Shown piece after piece: positions 1 through 8,818 of a stretch of 64,000 bases of DNA. The notes beneath the pieces were generated by a model. The model made no database searches, was not told the origin of the DNA, and worked only from the letters and a program-made list of their open reading frames with translations. Origin of the DNA: UBA1858 sp045105615 (lineage in GTDB: Bacteria > Pseudomonadota > Gammaproteobacteria > UBA4575); contig JBGCDS010000026.1 of the NCBI GenBank assembly GCA_045105615.1, positions 1 through 64,000 of the forward strand, written 5' to 3'. Numbering within the stretch: the first letter of the stretch is position 1; the number at the start of each line of letters is the position of its first letter. The position numbers and the translations under genes were made by a program.

Positions 1-221
1 GGCAACATCCAATCCATTAATATCAAACTTGGTAGATCCTGTGCTAGCTTTTCTGTCGCTTCCCTACCATCAACTGCTTCATAAACTTCATAGCTATCGC
101 TATCTAACGCGAAATACACCATGTCGCGTATTGGCTTCTCATCTTCTACGATCAATATTCGATGTTTTTTCATTTCTCTGGGAGAAAGTTTAGATGGCTG
201 AAAAACTGACTGTAAATTCAT
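1..221 (-). CDS. phoB: Phosphate regulon response regulator PhoB (N-terminal part; runs off the window)
   Basis: The first 73 codons of a response regulator are visible. After a 16-residue extension it reads MKKHRILIVEDEKPIRDMV, followed by the phosphoacceptor segment LILMDWML. Both segments are typical of PhoB, the DNA-binding regulator that PhoR phosphorylates under phosphate limitation. The start is ambiguous. ATG at 221 has a weak AGG upstream, while ATG at 173 gives the usual family length. The DNA-binding domain and any phoR lie outside the window. The next gene has a good Pho box, so local context supports PhoB over other OmpR-type regulators. A weak Pho-box-like stretch (TTGTAAC, then a poor second half) lies in 222-316 and could mean autoregulation. 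Confidence 0.85.
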   Translation of the reverse strand, partial: MNLQSVFQPSKLSPREMKKHRILIVEDEKPIRDMVYFALDSDSYEVYEAVDGREATEKLAQDLPSLILMDWML

Positions 222-315
222 AATAGCCTAATTAAACACAAAAGTTGTAAGTCAATCAGGGGATTATTCATTAGCTATATTAAAAGTTTGTTACAAGAGT
301 AGAAATATTACAATC

Positions 316-347
316 ATAAAAAAGGGCAGTGAAATCACTGCCCTTAA
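316..347 (-). terminator. Rho-independent terminator after the porin gene
   Basis: GGGCAGTG (324-331) pairs with CACTGCCC (336-343) across a 4-nt loop. Read on the minus strand the stem is followed by a run of six T, so it should end transcription of the porin gene that stops at 373. Confidence 0.85.
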
Positions 348-372
348 TTTAAACATCAAATCTTTAACTAGA

Positions 373-1665
373 TTAGAACTTGAATAAGATATCTGTTTGA
401 AATCTCTTCTCTTCATCATCATCTAAACCAGGTGCATCTTGTTCTGAATCATAATAATCAAGTGCAAGAATAATATTCTTTGCAATTGCATACTTAAAAA
501 TCAACTCGTTAGAATTATATCCAGTCTGACCGCCCAGTCTATTTGAATCACCTGTGAAATCTACAAAGGCATCTGCCTCTAAATCAGCATTAATATATTT
601 AATTTGCCATGTATTTGCTTCCTTTACTTTCTTATCACCAAACTTGAAACCAAATGCGCGGCCAGTGTCTTCATCACTATCACTATTCTTAATGTATTCA
701 CCAAAAATGGCAAACATCTTGCCTGGGATGAACACATCTTTAACACCAGCTTCAGCAGATAAACCTAAGGAGTCATAGTCGAACAAGTACGTTCCACCCA
801 TGATCGTATTGTTTCCACCACTGCCAGTAATGATTGAAGCGCCTTCTAGCCCATCAAATGAGTAATATGTACCAGCGACATTACCGAAGAAGTTACCAGA
901 CTTAAATTTATGGCCGACTTGAGCATAGGTCAAAGTTGGATCATCACTAATATTTCTATCTTCACCTAAAATCCAATGGCCGACATTTCCATATGCTGTT
1001 CCAAATGAATTATCAGTTTGCAAATTTACTGATGCACCCTCAGGGTTAATATCGCCATCCCATATCATATCTGTTGGCGCCCAAAGATAATCTTTGCGTT
1101 TGTTGAATTTACCTCCGACAACACTCACCCAGTCAGCTGGTTTCCATTCCGCAAATGCATAGTCTAAACGCGCATCTTTAGTAGAGAATCCATCATCAAG
1201 AGTGCTATTTACCGAACGGGCATCATCACTACCGCTAGCAAAACCTAATCCAACGTTCACTTCATCTGTAACTTTGGCTTCAGCACCTAAACGCAAGCGG
1301 TAACGATACCGATCACGGCTTTGGCTCTCAGAATTTTCTGGATCAGTATCTATATATTCACGACGTAAACGCAAATCACCTTTAAGCTTAATTTTCTCAG
1401 CCCACTTAAGGCTATCAGGAACTTGTTTGACAGAGGCTAATTTTTTCTCAGTAGTCTCTTCTATTTTTGCATCAGTTCTTTCTTCATCTGCAGCAGCAGA
1501 ATTCTTTAATAGGTTATACGCTTCATCAGTGATAGTGCCATTATCACGAAGCACTTTTAGCAGTTCTATCATAGCGTCGTTAGCAGCAAATACCGGAGTA
1601 GAAACTACTGCGCTTGATGCCACCAGTGCAGCTAAAGAGGCAGCACGAATATGTTTTAAGTTCAT
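373..1665 (-). CDS. Outer-membrane porin, probably phosphate-starvation induced
   Basis: This is a 430-residue outer-membrane beta-barrel protein. It has a signal peptide (about residues 1-27, ending PVFA-A), a short charged helical stretch (about 55-80) and then amphipathic strands rich in aromatic and acidic residues. It ends in Phe (ILFKF), the usual C-terminal signal for barrel insertion. The layout fits the putative porin / phosphate-selective porin families. Substrate selectivity cannot be read from the sequence. The gene stands alone between a terminator and a Pho-box promoter and lies beside phoB, so induction under phosphate limitation is a reasonable inference. It could be a general porin under Pho control rather than a phosphate-specific channel. 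Confidence 0.8.
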   Translation of the reverse strand: MNLKHIRAASLAALVASSAVVSTPVFAANDAMIELLKVLRDNGTITDEAYNLLKNSAAADEERTDAKIEETTEKKLASVKQVPDSLKWAEKIKLKGDLRLRREYIDTDPENSESQSRDRYRYRLRLGAEAKVTDEVNVGLGFASGSDDARSVNSTLDDGFSTKDARLDYAFAEWKPADWVSVVGGKFNKRKDYLWAPTDMIWDGDINPEGASVNLQTDNSFGTAYGNVGHWILGEDRNISDDPTLTYAQVGHKFKSGNFFGNVAGTYYSFDGLEGASIITGSGGNNTIMGGTYLFDYDSLGLSAEAGVKDVFIPGKMFAIFGEYIKNSDSDEDTGRAFGFKFGDKKVKEANTWQIKYINADLEADAFVDFTGDSNRLGGQTGYNSNELIFKYAIAKNIILALDYYDSEQDAPGLDDDEEKRFQTDILFKF

Positions 1666-1756
1666 ATTTAACTCTTTGTAATTAAAAAATTATTTTGATA
1701 AATGAATCAGTTAAATCAGTTATCGACTCATTGATCTAAAGGTTTAGATGGGCGGA

Positions 1757-1790
1757 ATACTATTTGACTTAAATGACAGTATCGTGACAA
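1757..1790 (-). promoter_or_regulatory. Pho box and -10 element of the porin gene
   Basis: On the minus strand TTGTCAC (1790-1784), GATA, CTGTCAT (1779-1773) form two 7-mers at 11-bp spacing, close to the Enterobacterial Pho-box consensus CTGTCAT-N4-CTGTCAT. TAGTAT (1762-1757) follows after 10 bp, the spacing expected when PhoB substitutes for a -35 element. The porin ATG is about 90 bp further on. Recognised by eye only. Confidence 0.75.
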
Positions 1791-1895
1791 AAATGCCAGA
1801 TTGTCAGTTTTTTTATATTCTTCAATCTTATTAAGTACATAATTTTTAAAAGAATTTTAAATTCATCGAATTTTCATCACTCAATATCGTCATAA

Positions 1896-2390
1896 CTATG
1901 TTGTCGTTATTAACAAGCTGACTACCGCCATACACCACCCAAGCAAAGCTCCAGCGATAACATCAGAAGGATAATGCAGCCCCAAAATAACTCGCGATAT
2001 TGCAACTAAACTTGCAAACCCCCATAGCGCAGAAGTTAGCTCTGGCAGGTAATAAGAAAATAAAATCGCAAAGGAAAAAGCATGCATAGTTTGCCCAGAG
2101 GGAAAACTGTATTGATCCAATGCAGGTGCAGCTTGTTGTATATTTTCAAAACTAATAAATGGTCGCTCACGTATTAGTTGAGTTTTTAAAAACTTATATG
2201 TTGCCAACACCACTAATCAGCTTATCAGTATGTGAAGTGCTTCGATAAAACCCTGTCTACCATGCAGGTATGGTAGAAACGCGACTAAGGTATACCAGAA
2301 GACGCCATCGCCTAAACGGCTGACCACACGAAAAAAGGATCTTATAAATCTGCGTTCGCTACTATTATTAAGCAGCATGCAAAAACGCAT
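1896..2390 (-). pseudogene. PAP2-family phosphatase interrupted by an in-frame TGA
   Basis: From ATG at 2390 the frame codes for a typical N-terminus of this family (VVSRLGDGVFWYTLVAF). It hits TGA at 2219-2217 and then continues in the same frame, with no shift, through all three acid-phosphatase motifs. These are K-x6-RP (KTQLIRERP), a PSG motif with PSGQTMH in place of PSGH, and SRVILGLHYPSD. The products would dephosphorylate lipid or undecaprenyl phosphates at the membrane. The remaining open part (GTG at 2213, 105 aa) lacks the first membrane helices and is unlikely to work alone. One point mutation, for example TGG to TGA, explains everything, so the lesion looks recent, or it is a sequence error. 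Confidence 0.75.
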
Positions 2391-2545
2391 CTCTAAATGG
2401 TTTGCTCGCTCGAAAAAACTACTCTCTGTTGAAAAACGAGCAAATCTATGAACAAACTAAATTAGCCGCCGTCCAGCATGCAAAGCAATGGGACTCAACG
2501 ACACTTGCTGATAACATGTTAGAGTTCTACCAACAAATTCGCTGA
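2363..2545 (+). pseudogene. C-terminal remnant of a family-1/4 glycosyltransferase
   Basis: An open frame ending at TGA 2543-2545 reads NGLLARKNYSLLKNEQIYEQ and then HAKQWDSTTLADNMLEFYQQ. This looks like the last 50 or so residues of a GT-B glycosyltransferase: the 'NGLL' segment after the donor-sugar site and the terminal helix with W and 'Ml.fY'. An in-frame TAA lies at the left edge (just before 2363), and the N-terminal domain and catalytic E-x7-E are absent. The left end overlaps the start of the PAP2 pseudogene on the other strand. The likeliest reading is a deletion remnant of a once complete gene. Assignment is from pattern recognition only. Confidence 0.45.
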
Positions 2546-2577
2546 ATTAACTACCCTAAAAGATACACTAGACGATA

Positions 2578-4677
2578 ATGGCCAATTTCAAAGACGAGAC
2601 TGCAACTACCGTTGATGTTAGCCAGCCTGAGCTGTTTATCAATCGTGAACTCAGTCAACTCAAGTTCAATGAACGAGTATTAGAGCAGGCTAAAGACTCT
2701 AATACACCTTTATTAGAACGCTTAAAATTTCTTTGTATTTCATGTTCCAACCTAGATGAGTTTTTTGAGATACGTGTACTAGGTATTAAGCAACATATCG
2801 AATTTTCTACCGGCTACACCTCTGCTGATCAAAAACCAGCAAAACAAGTGCTACGCGAAATTCACGAATCAGCGACAATTTTAGTCGAAGAACAGTATCG
2901 TGTTTTCAATGAAGTAATATTGCCTAGACTCGCCGAAGAAAATGTTCATTTTTTAGCTCGTGAAAAATGGACAAAATCACAACGGGATTGGATTCAAAAT
3001 TATTTTACTAGTCAGGTTGAGCCTGTACTAAGTCCACTCGGCATTGACCCAGGACATCCTTTTCCGCGCATCTTAAACAAAAGTTTAAACTTTATTGTTG
3101 AAGTTGGGGGGTCGGATGCATTTGGAAGAAGTGGCCACCTTGCGATTGTGCAAGCACCTAGATCATTGCCTAGACTAATTCAGCTCCCAAGCAATGATAA
3201 TGATGAATCTGTTAATTTTGTTTTTTTATCATCGGTTATTCACGAATTTGTACATGATTTATTTGAAGGCTTACAAATCCATGGTTGCTACCAGTTCCGC
3301 GTCACCCGTAATAGTGACCTTTATGTAGATGATGAAATCGACAACTTACCACTCGCACTAGAGGGTGAGATTGCTTCGCGCCGTTATGGCGCGGCTGCAC
3401 GTTTAGAGACATATAGAAATACCCCCGACCATCTAGTTGAATATTTACTGCATCAATTTGAACTAGATGAAATTGATTTATATAAAGTTAATGGCCCAGT
3501 AAATTTAAATCGGTTATTAAATACTTATGATTTAATTGATCGTCCAGACTTAAAATATAGCGGCTTCAAGCCTCTGCCACCAGAACCAATCACATCTGAT
3601 TCAAATCTGTTTAAAGTAATCTCTAAACAAGATGTTTTAATGCATCATCCCTATCAGTCTTTTGCCCCTGTGCTTAACTTTATACACCAGGCAGCTAATG
3701 ACCCTAAAGTGCTTGCGATAAAACAAACCCTGTATAGAACAGGCGCCAAATCTCGCATTGTTGACGCGCTGGTGATGGCTGCTACTTCCGGCAAAGAAGT
3801 CACTGTTGTGATTGAACTCATGGCTAGATTTGATGAAGCCGCAAACATTACCTTAGCTAATCGATTACAAAAAGCAGGTGCGCACGTTGTCTATGGCATA
3901 GTCGGCATCAAAACCCATGCAAAAATGATTTTGGTAATACGTCGCGAAAATAATCAATTAGTACGCTATGCTCATTTAGGTACTGGAAATTACCACCAGT
4001 CAACCGCAAAACTATATACCGATTACGGCATGTTTACCTGTGACCCTGAAATAACAACAGATTTACATGAAATATTTTTACAGCTCACCAGCTTTACAAA
4101 AATTCCCAGGTTGAACAATGTATTACAGGCGCCGTTTACATTATATAAAACCATTATTGAATACATTGAAAAAGAAACTAAACGCGCAACACAAAATCGA
4201 AAAGCGAAAATCATTGCACGTGTTAATTCATTAATAGAACCACAGTTAATACAAGCACTCTACCGAGCATCGATTGCTGGTGTAGAAATTAAATTAATTG
4301 TACGTGGTCCATGCTGTTTAAAACCTGGTGTCAAAGGAATTTCTGAGAATATAGAGGTGCGTTCAATTGTTGGAAGATTCTTAGAGCATTCACGCGTATT
4401 CTATTTTTACAATGGTGGACGCTCCAAACTTTACTGCTCAAGTGCTGACTGGATGGATAGAAATTTTTTCCGCCGCGTTGAAACTGCATGGCCAATCGAG
4501 GATCGTGCGATTAAGAAGTGTGTGCTTTCTGAGTTAGAGCTATACATTAAAGACAATCAAAATGCATGGATACTCCAACCGGATGGTGATTACATTCGCA
4601 AGAAAACAAGCAAGAAAGATAAAAAAGTCACCGCACAGTTAGCACTATTAAAAAAATATTCTAAAACGAGAGTTTAA
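2578..4677 (+). CDS. ppk1: Polyphosphate kinase 1
   Basis: The product reversibly polymerises the gamma phosphate of ATP into inorganic polyphosphate. Its 699 residues match the normal family length. It opens with the family signature NRELSQLKFNERVLEQA (residues 22-38) and SNLDEFFEIRV. The phospholipase-D-like core contains IKTHAKM with the autophosphorylated histidine near 447 and FLEHSRVFYF with the second histidine near 604. No Pho box was found directly upstream. The last 17 bp overlap the end of ppx on the opposite strand, so synthesis and breakdown genes are convergent. Together with phoB and a Pho-controlled porin this forms a phosphate storage block. Confidence 0.97.
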   Translation: MANFKDETATTVDVSQPELFINRELSQLKFNERVLEQAKDSNTPLLERLKFLCISCSNLDEFFEIRVLGIKQHIEFSTGYTSADQKPAKQVLREIHESATILVEEQYRVFNEVILPRLAEENVHFLAREKWTKSQRDWIQNYFTSQVEPVLSPLGIDPGHPFPRILNKSLNFIVEVGGSDAFGRSGHLAIVQAPRSLPRLIQLPSNDNDESVNFVFLSSVIHEFVHDLFEGLQIHGCYQFRVTRNSDLYVDDEIDNLPLALEGEIASRRYGAAARLETYRNTPDHLVEYLLHQFELDEIDLYKVNGPVNLNRLLNTYDLIDRPDLKYSGFKPLPPEPITSDSNLFKVISKQDVLMHHPYQSFAPVLNFIHQAANDPKVLAIKQTLYRTGAKSRIVDALVMAATSGKEVTVVIELMARFDEAANITLANRLQKAGAHVVYGIVGIKTHAKMILVIRRENNQLVRYAHLGTGNYHQSTAKLYTDYGMFTCDPEITTDLHEIFLQLTSFTKIPRLNNVLQAPFTLYKTIIEYIEKETKRATQNRKAKIIARVNSLIEPQLIQALYRASIAGVEIKLIVRGPCCLKPGVKGISENIEVRSIVGRFLEHSRVFYFYNGGRSKLYCSSADWMDRNFFRRVETAWPIEDRAIKKCVLSELELYIKDNQNAWILQPDGDYIRKKTSKKDKKVTAQLALLKKYSKTRV

Positions 4678-6157
4678 TATCAATCGCTTTCAGGTAATCG
4701 CTTTCCTGCTCTAAATCAATCTGTGTCAATGGTGATTGATCAATCCATTGCTGTTCAAATTCTAGTTTTATTTCATTACTTTTGGCTTTAATAGACTTCA
4801 CAGGAAACTCATTATCAACGCGATCACGATTGAGCAATACAGCAAGCCTTAATAATACGATTAGATATTTTATTGGTTGGCTTTCCTCGCCCTGTAAAAT
4901 ATCAAACGAGTCTGGTCTTATCTTTCTACGGTGGCAACCAACCAAACAGGCAAGCACCTGCTGTTCACTGCTAGCAAAACCGGGCATATCTGAATGTTGC
5001 AATAAATATGCACCATGACGATGATAACCTGAATGAGCAATATCCAAACCCACTTCGTGTAAGCGTGCAGCCCATTTTAATTGGTTCTCATACTCTACAT
5101 CACCTAAGCCCCACTGTTTTTTTACTTTATTTAGGAGCATGCCTGCGTTTAACTCTGTCCGATTGGCCTGATCAAAATCAACATGATATCTGTGCTCAAA
5201 GCCTCGAACAGTATCCACACGTACATCTTCGTGTTCGAGATGGAGCCTTCCCAACAGATCAAACAAAACTCCCTCTCTCAATGCTCCATCTGAGAAGTTC
5301 ATTTGATCTAAATTAAGACTATCAAATACAGCTAGTAATATTGCCAAGCCTCCAGGGAACACCGGTAAGCGTTCTTTTTTTACACAAGACAAATCTAACT
5401 CTTTGGCTACCAACAAGTCGCGCAGTTTAAATAGTGCCTCTAATGATATTTCGTTGTTGCCATCAAGCTGATTATTTATTACTTCACTAATAGCTTTAAT
5501 CGTGCCGGATGTGCCAACTTCTAAGTCCCAACCAATTTTTTTATACGCACTTACAAATGGGCGTAACTGTTGTTTAGCTGCCAGAAAAGCTTGATCGAAA
5601 TTCTTCCGGGTTATTTTTCCATTAGTAAAATGCTGCTCACTCATGGATACACAGCCCATAAAAAGACTTTCCATCTTTAATGGCTGTATTCCCTCACCTA
5701 CAATAATCTCTGTACTTCCGCCACCAATATCAACCACGATGCGGCGATCGTTAGGGCGCGATATTGAATATGTTGTACCTTGATAAATAAGACGCGCTTC
5801 TTCTATACCCGATATTATTTCAATCGGATGACCTAATGCAGCTTGCGCGGACTTTAGGAATTTGCGTGGACTTTTAGATTGGCGTAATGCATTGGTACCA
5901 ATTGCTCGTACTGAGTTAGCATGCATATCACGTAAACGTTGACCGAACCTTTCTAAACAGGCGATTGCGCGTTGCATCGCTTCTTTATCAAGTTCTCGCG
6001 TTGAAGTTAAACCAGCACTCAAACGCACCATCTCGCGCAAACGATCTATAATTTTTAGACGGCCATGATGATTAGTTGCGACGACCATATGGAAGCTATT
6101 TGAGCCTAAATCCAGTGCTGCAATAATTTCTGGCTCATTTTCATCGCTGAATGAAAT
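4661..6157 (-). CDS. ppx: Exopolyphosphatase (Ppx/GppA family), apparent AUU start
   Basis: The protein removes terminal phosphates from polyphosphate. The ASKHA-fold phosphate loops are present only if translation begins upstream of the first in-frame ATG (6088). The extended frame reads IIAALDLGSNSFHMVV, then DIGGGSTEII (about 143-150), with SGIEEARL around 117-123 carrying the catalytic Glu, and an HD-type C-terminal domain. No ATG, GTG or TTG precedes the ALDLGSNSFH loop in frame. ATT at 6157-6155 sits exactly 6 nt after a perfect AGGAGG (6169-6164), giving 498 aa, the normal family length. A frameshift near the start is the alternative explanation. It lies 64 bp downstream of the gspB-like gene. 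Confidence 0.9.
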   Translation of the reverse strand: MSFSDENEPEIIAALDLGSNSFHMVVATNHHGRLKIIDRLREMVRLSAGLTSTRELDKEAMQRAIACLERFGQRLRDMHANSVRAIGTNALRQSKSPRKFLKSAQAALGHPIEIISGIEEARLIYQGTTYSISRPNDRRIVVDIGGGSTEIIVGEGIQPLKMESLFMGCVSMSEQHFTNGKITRKNFDQAFLAAKQQLRPFVSAYKKIGWDLEVGTSGTIKAISEVINNQLDGNNEISLEALFKLRDLLVAKELDLSCVKKERLPVFPGGLAILLAVFDSLNLDQMNFSDGALREGVLFDLLGRLHLEHEDVRVDTVRGFEHRYHVDFDQANRTELNAGMLLNKVKKQWGLGDVEYENQLKWAARLHEVGLDIAHSGYHRHGAYLLQHSDMPGFASSEQQVLACLVGCHRRKIRPDSFDILQGEESQPIKYLIVLLRLAVLLNRDRVDNEFPVKSIKAKSNEIKLEFEQQWIDQSPLTQIDLEQESDYLKAIDIKLSF

Positions 6158-6169
6158 TGTGCACCTCCT
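6155..6169 (-). promoter_or_regulatory. Shine-Dalgarno AGGAGG that fixes the AUU start of ppx
   Basis: AGGAGG occupies 6169-6164 on the minus strand and is followed by TGCACA and then ATT. The 6-nt spacing is near ideal, and this is one of the strongest ribosome-binding sites seen in the window. The only ATGs nearby (for example in GCGATGAAAATGAGC) are out of frame and reach a stop after about a dozen codons. Confidence 0.6.
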
Positions 6170-6221
6170 GTATTCGCATCGAATATTCCTTATTCATTTG
6201 CTTTATATATTAAGCTAACTT

Positions 6222-7061
6222 TTATTGGTTACGTTCAACCAGTGCTTTTCCATTACCATAATCTATAACCACACCTTCAGGCACAATCGCTGACACAGAG
6301 GCATTGCTGCCAGGAAGACGATCACCCTGTTTATACTTGACCATATTAATTAGTACAAAGCTCCCTTTACCACTGTCATCATACACATGTACGTTTATTT
6401 GATATTGGCTCAATTGGGCTCGCTCATTAACAGGAATATCACTCAACCGGGTATAGTTTGATGAGCTGCTTTCTGCGATACGTTGTTTTTCTAACGCCGC
6501 AGTCACGGATTCCACAGTAGGCTTAGTGGGTTGCGTGGGTGCTGATAGAGGCTTACTTGAATATTGTACTGGCGGCGTTTTTTTAACAATGCTTTTAACC
6601 AGTTTCTTTTTATTAGGCTTTTTTACTACCGAGTCTTTCTTTACTTTTGTTTCATCCAGCAGAGAAGTTGCTGGCAACGTTTTATTAGTCACATCAGAAA
6701 GACTAATTGACTGTGGTGCTAACTGATCACTTATTTCACTTTCTAAGGGCTGATGCTCAACCTGCTTAGCGGGCAGAGTGCCTATAGGCTCTTGAACTGC
6801 CTGCGTCACTACCTGAGCTGGCTCAGCATTAAGCGTACTGATTGCCTCAGGCTCCTGATGTGTATAATTTTTCCACACATAACCCAACGACAACAAAATA
6901 ATCAATGCGAAATTAGCGAGTAACGCAAACAACACCCATTTCTTAAGTCGGTCTTCTTTTATAGTTGAGCTAGTTGCATATCGCGCTGTATCCAAGCCAA
7001 CAGCATTCTCTGACTGACGTTCTTTCTCTGCTCGCGATAACGCATCCAATATCATCGACAT
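6222..7061 (-). CDS. gspB: General secretion pathway protein B-like (GspB/ExeB)
   Basis: This is a 279-residue bitopic inner-membrane protein. It begins MSMILDALSRAEKERQ, the hallmark start of GspB/ExeB proteins, followed by a single membrane helix (about 42-63). A long Pro/Lys/Thr-rich linker (about 70-205) crosses the periplasm, and a compact C-terminal domain (about 205-279, with 'VHVYDDSGKGSFVLINMVKY' and 'GDRLPGS') is the conserved T2SSB domain. It works with ExeA to place the type II secretin through the peptidoglycan. The stop is 5 bp from the exeA start side, so the two are an operon. No other type II secretion genes are in the window. Confidence 0.85.
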   Translation of the reverse strand: MSMILDALSRAEKERQSENAVGLDTARYATSSTIKEDRLKKWVLFALLANFALIILLSLGYVWKNYTHQEPEAISTLNAEPAQVVTQAVQEPIGTLPAKQVEHQPLESEISDQLAPQSISLSDVTNKTLPATSLLDETKVKKDSVVKKPNKKKLVKSIVKKTPPVQYSSKPLSAPTQPTKPTVESVTAALEKQRIAESSSSNYTRLSDIPVNERAQLSQYQINVHVYDDSGKGSFVLINMVKYKQGDRLPGSNASVSAIVPEGVVIDYGNGKALVERNQ

Positions 7062-7066
7062 GGTCG

Positions 7067-8755
7067 TTATCCTTTATCCATCGACATCAACTTAGGCGCT
7101 GTGCTTGTATTGCTCACATTGACTAATTCAATAAAGGTTTCCCGACCGACTATGCCATCAGACTTTAATCCCTGCTTAGATTGGAATTGAGTGACTCGAT
7201 CAGTAAGTGCAGCATTGAATTTTAAATTATCTGCAGAATATTCTGCTTCTTTCTTGCCTTCTATTTTATCTAACTGATGACGCAGCCATAAAACATCAGG
7301 GCCGACAAATCCTTCAGCAAGTGACTCATTATCAGGAAAGGGAGGCTTCCATAAAACAATATAATTACCCGACCATGACCGTTGTACTTCTTGCCTCGTC
7401 GCCTCAACATCTTGATTAGAAATTTTAATTTTTAATTTATCGCCATTGGCTTGATGCATCACAGCAAATACAACCTGTTGATTCGCATTCTTCAGCTCTA
7501 ACACTGCCGGCCGATTGTATCGAAGAATTTCGGCAATTTCGCCTTGACCAAATATACAGCGCATGCCTGCTTTGATAGCTCTAGTGCATGCTGTATCACC
7601 TGTATATGCAGAGTAATCTCTTTGCCAAAGCGAAAATAAATTTGCAAATGCTGAAAACGTATCTGCCTTTTCAGACTGGCTAATTAGTTGCTCGGCAAAG
7701 GTGGATTGAATTTGCTTGCGAACAATAGGAGCTGGTGGGACTGACACCTGTGGTACCTGTTCAAGCTGTGTAGCTACAGCTACCTTTTCTTCAACGCTGT
7801 TATTATCAACCGTAGCCTGCGCATTATTCATGGATGGATTATCAGATAACAGTACTCCCCACAAACCTAGTGCAAGCGCTGTTATGGCAACAGCAATTCC
7901 TCCAATCGCTGGCCAGCCTATCGATAACTTCTGCTTGCCCTTGGAAGATTTCCCTAATACTTCCACCGCAGCATTTTTAACAATATCTTTTTTAATCATG
8001 GGCAGATTAGCCCCATAGCCACCAATTAACGCACGTTCACTTAACGTATTTATTAATCTTGGTATACCACGTGATAATTTATATATCTCGCTAACCGCTT
8101 GCTTAGTAAATACCTCGCGTGTCACACCAGCTATTTTCAAACGATGTGCAATATATTCACCCGTCTCTTCTCGTGTTAGTGGAGTCAAATGAAAACGCGC
8201 AGTGATTCGTTGAGACAATTGCCTTAACTCAGGCATATCCAGCATTGTCTGCAGTTCCGGTTGGCCAATTAAAATTATCTGTAAAAGTTTTTGTGTGGAC
8301 ACCTCAAGATTAGTTAACAGGCGAACCTGCTCTAACACTTCGGATGTTAAGTTTTGCGCTTCATCAATCACCACAACAATGCGTTGACCCTGCCCGTAAG
8401 CTTTAAGCAGATACAAATTCAACCGATCTATTAATGCTTTTAAACTCGTGACATTTTTTGGATAGACAACTTGCAGCTCATCACAAATAGAGGCAACCAA
8501 TTCAATCGGGGATTGTTTTGGATTTAAAATTAAAGCTATGCGAACATTATCAGTAATACTTTCTAACGCACTACGACATAGAGTTGTTTTACCCGTACCC
8601 ACTTCACCTGTAAGAAGTACAAATCCACCTGCCTCATCTGCACCATATAATAAGTGTGCGAATCCATCGCGATGGCGTCGGCTCAGATATAGAAAACGCG
8701 GATCAGGTGTGATCTGAAATGGCTTTTCCGCTAATCCAAAGTATTCTAGATACAT
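7067..8755 (-). CDS. exeA: ExeA/GspA-type AAA ATPase with peptidoglycan-binding domain
   Basis: The cytoplasmic AAA+ domain has Walker A GEVGTGKTT (about 50-58) and Walker B VVVIDEAQ (about 127-134). A membrane helix (about 281-303) leads to a periplasmic region that ends in a peptidoglycan-binding domain (about 490-550, VTQFQSKQGLKSDGIVGRE). The start MYLEYFGLAEKPFQITPDP is diagnostic for ExeA-like ATPases. At 562 residues it matches the ExeA family. It uses ATP and cell-wall contact to help secretin assembly together with the GspB-like protein encoded 5 bp downstream. The same architecture occurs in polysaccharide-export loci, so a role in exopolysaccharide export rather than type II secretion remains possible. 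Confidence 0.87.
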   Translation of the reverse strand: MYLEYFGLAEKPFQITPDPRFLYLSRRHRDGFAHLLYGADEAGGFVLLTGEVGTGKTTLCRSALESITDNVRIALILNPKQSPIELVASICDELQVVYPKNVTSLKALIDRLNLYLLKAYGQGQRIVVVIDEAQNLTSEVLEQVRLLTNLEVSTQKLLQIILIGQPELQTMLDMPELRQLSQRITARFHLTPLTREETGEYIAHRLKIAGVTREVFTKQAVSEIYKLSRGIPRLINTLSERALIGGYGANLPMIKKDIVKNAAVEVLGKSSKGKQKLSIGWPAIGGIAVAITALALGLWGVLLSDNPSMNNAQATVDNNSVEEKVAVATQLEQVPQVSVPPAPIVRKQIQSTFAEQLISQSEKADTFSAFANLFSLWQRDYSAYTGDTACTRAIKAGMRCIFGQGEIAEILRYNRPAVLELKNANQQVVFAVMHQANGDKLKIKISNQDVEATRQEVQRSWSGNYIVLWKPPFPDNESLAEGFVGPDVLWLRHQLDKIEGKKEAEYSADNLKFNAALTDRVTQFQSKQGLKSDGIVGRETFIELVNVSNTSTAPKLMSMDKG

Positions 8756-8818
8756 AGGTGGTGATATGACTCAAATGTGTGGCTATTCTACTTGCAACAA
8801 AGACAGGCTGTAAAACTC

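Noticed and set aside
222..316. Pho box in front of phoB
   Set aside because: Only one half (TTGTAAC) fits; the second half matches about four of seven positions, so it is not reported as a site.
2217..2219. TGA in the PAP2 frame as a selenocysteine codon
   Set aside because: PAP2 enzymes do not use selenocysteine and the site is not catalytic; no SECIS-like hairpin was seen directly downstream.
5008..5316. 102-codon plus-strand frame
   Set aside because: Antisense to the well-conserved ppx coding sequence, with no features of its own.
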